Source: Myxococcales bacterium (GTDB lineage Bacteria; Myxococcota; Bradymonadia; UBA7976; UBA1532). From it: 6,225 nucleotides of DNA. The stretch lies in assembly GCA_020430675.1 (NCBI GenBank), contig JAGQJJ010000259.1:1-6225 (forward strand). Reading direction: 5' to 3'. The translations under genes and the position numbers were made by a program. Below are positions 5,781-6,225 of this stretch, piece by piece. A model generated the notes under the pieces. That model was not told where the DNA came from and did no database searches. It saw only the letters and a list, made by a program, of their open reading frames with translations. Position 1 is the stretch's first letter. Each line of letters starts with the position of its first letter.

Positions 5781-6225
5781 GTGCGATACGCGGTGCTGTT
5801 CGTCAGCCTGCTGGCCGTCGTTGGCTGCGATGACGGGGAAGAGGGCGCCGACGGCGCGCCGCCAGTGGTGATCATCGTCGACAGCGCGGTCGATGGGCCG
5901 GTGGCGGACCAAGCGCTGCCTGATGCCGCCCAGCCCGATGCGGTGGCCGACGCGCTGCCGCCCGACGCCGCGCCCGACGCGGTGGTCGACGCGGTGCTCG
6001 ACGCCGAGCCCGACATGAAGCCCGACGCCGCGCCGCCGCCCGCTTGCTTCGATGGGCTCGACAACGACGGCGACGGCGCGATCGACTACCCGCTTGACCC
6101 CGGCTGCAGCAGCCTCGACGACGATGACGAGATCGATCCCGACGTCGCCGCCTGTGCCGACGGGCTCGACAATGACGATGACGGCCGCGTCGACTTCCCC
6201 GAAGACCCAGGCTGCGCGGCCGCCG
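5781..6225 (+). CDS. Asp-rich lipoprotein with DGLDNDGDG cysteine repeats, 3' truncated by window
   Basis: The first 148 codons of a surface or periplasmic lipoprotein; the frame is open to the right edge, so the true length is unknown. Residues 1-15 are a lipoprotein signal peptide, with lipobox VVGC and the lipidated Cys at 16. Asp at +2 and +3 after the Cys could affect sorting between inner and outer membrane, but sorting rules in this group are not settled. Residues about 17-88 are an acidic linker dominated by Pro-Asp-Ala-type repeats. Two 36-residue repeats follow, each holding a 21-residue Cys-to-Cys segment that begins C-x-DGLDND-x-DG and ends DPGC (Cys 89-109 and 125-145). The DNDGDGxxD core resembles calcium-binding loops of thrombospondin type-3, dockerin and MopE-like repeats, and the paired cysteines may form a disulfide. 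Such modules are common in secreted proteins of Myxococcota-like bacteria, usually before further domains not visible here. It is divergently placed from the two-gene operon; a functional link is not shown. Confidence 0.85.
   Translation, partial: MRYAVLFVSLLAVVGCDDGEEGADGAPPVVIIVDSAVDGPVADQALPDAAQPDAVADALPPDAAPDAVVDAVLDAEPDMKPDAAPPPACFDGLDNDGDGAIDYPLDPGCSSLDDDDEIDPDVAACADGLDNDDDGRVDFPEDPGCAAA
5916..6041 (+). repeat. Pro-Asp-Ala low-complexity linker
   Basis: The sequence encodes imperfect repeats of PDA, VDA and ADA units (for example PDAAPDAVVDAVLDAEPD), with matching GACGC-rich DNA repetition. It probably acts as a flexible acidic tether holding the downstream modules away from the membrane. 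Such repeats are prone to length change by slippage. Confidence 0.75.
6045..6215 (+). repeat. Two tandem Cys/Asp metal-binding-like modules
   Basis: Module 1 runs from the Cys codon at 6045 to that ending at 6107, and module 2 from 6153 to 6215, a period of 108 bases (36 residues). Both have DGLDND-x-DG, an Asp three residues later, then Pro-x-DPGC. The linker between them is acidic (LDDDDEIDPD). Further copies may follow beyond the window. Confidence 0.75.

Noticed and set aside
1..6225. CRISPR arrays, tRNA or rRNA genes, insertion sequences, phage or toxin-antitoxin genes
   Set aside because: No spaced identical repeats, no recognisable RNA gene motifs, no transposase or integrase frames and no terminal inverted repeats were seen on either strand.

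Overview
The window is very GC-rich (about 70% by eye) with dense, strongly G/C-ending coding sequence. The content is cell-envelope proteins: lipoproteins, a large secreted beta-rich membrane-anchored protein, and a lipoprotein with Pro-Asp-Ala linkers and Asp-rich 'DGLDNDGDG' cysteine repeats. This combination is typical of the former Deltaproteobacteria (Myxococcota, Bradymonadota and relatives). That assignment is an inference from protein style; there is no rRNA or marker gene here.

Layout. Two genes on the minus strand fill almost everything. The upstream one (5582 down to 2592, 996 aa) has a signal peptide, a periplasmic region containing about five divergent copies of a beta-rich unit, and three C-terminal membrane segments. 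Its stop codon overlaps the start codon of the second gene (TGATG at 2590-2594). The second gene (2592 down to 76, 838 aa) is a probable lipoprotein with a long low-complexity charged linker, then a YfbK-like von Willebrand factor A (VWA) core whose metal-binding MIDAS residues look lost, then a helical tail. A 198-bp intergenic stretch (5583-5780) separates this pair from a divergent plus-strand gene starting at GTG 5781. That gene encodes a lipoprotein that runs off the right edge. The intergenic stretch holds a near-perfect 17-bp direct repeat and a weak promoter candidate. Bases 1-75, after the second gene, hold nothing I can support.

How they may work together. The overlapping minus-strand genes are very probably one translationally coupled operon making two envelope proteins. 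The 996-aa protein would be fixed in the inner membrane with its repeats in the periplasm, and the VWA protein would be a lipid-anchored partner acting as a protein-binding scaffold. No enzymatic function can be read from either protein. The divergent lipoprotein may or may not be related in function. The large open frames on the plus strand opposite these genes are high-GC shadows and are not annotated.
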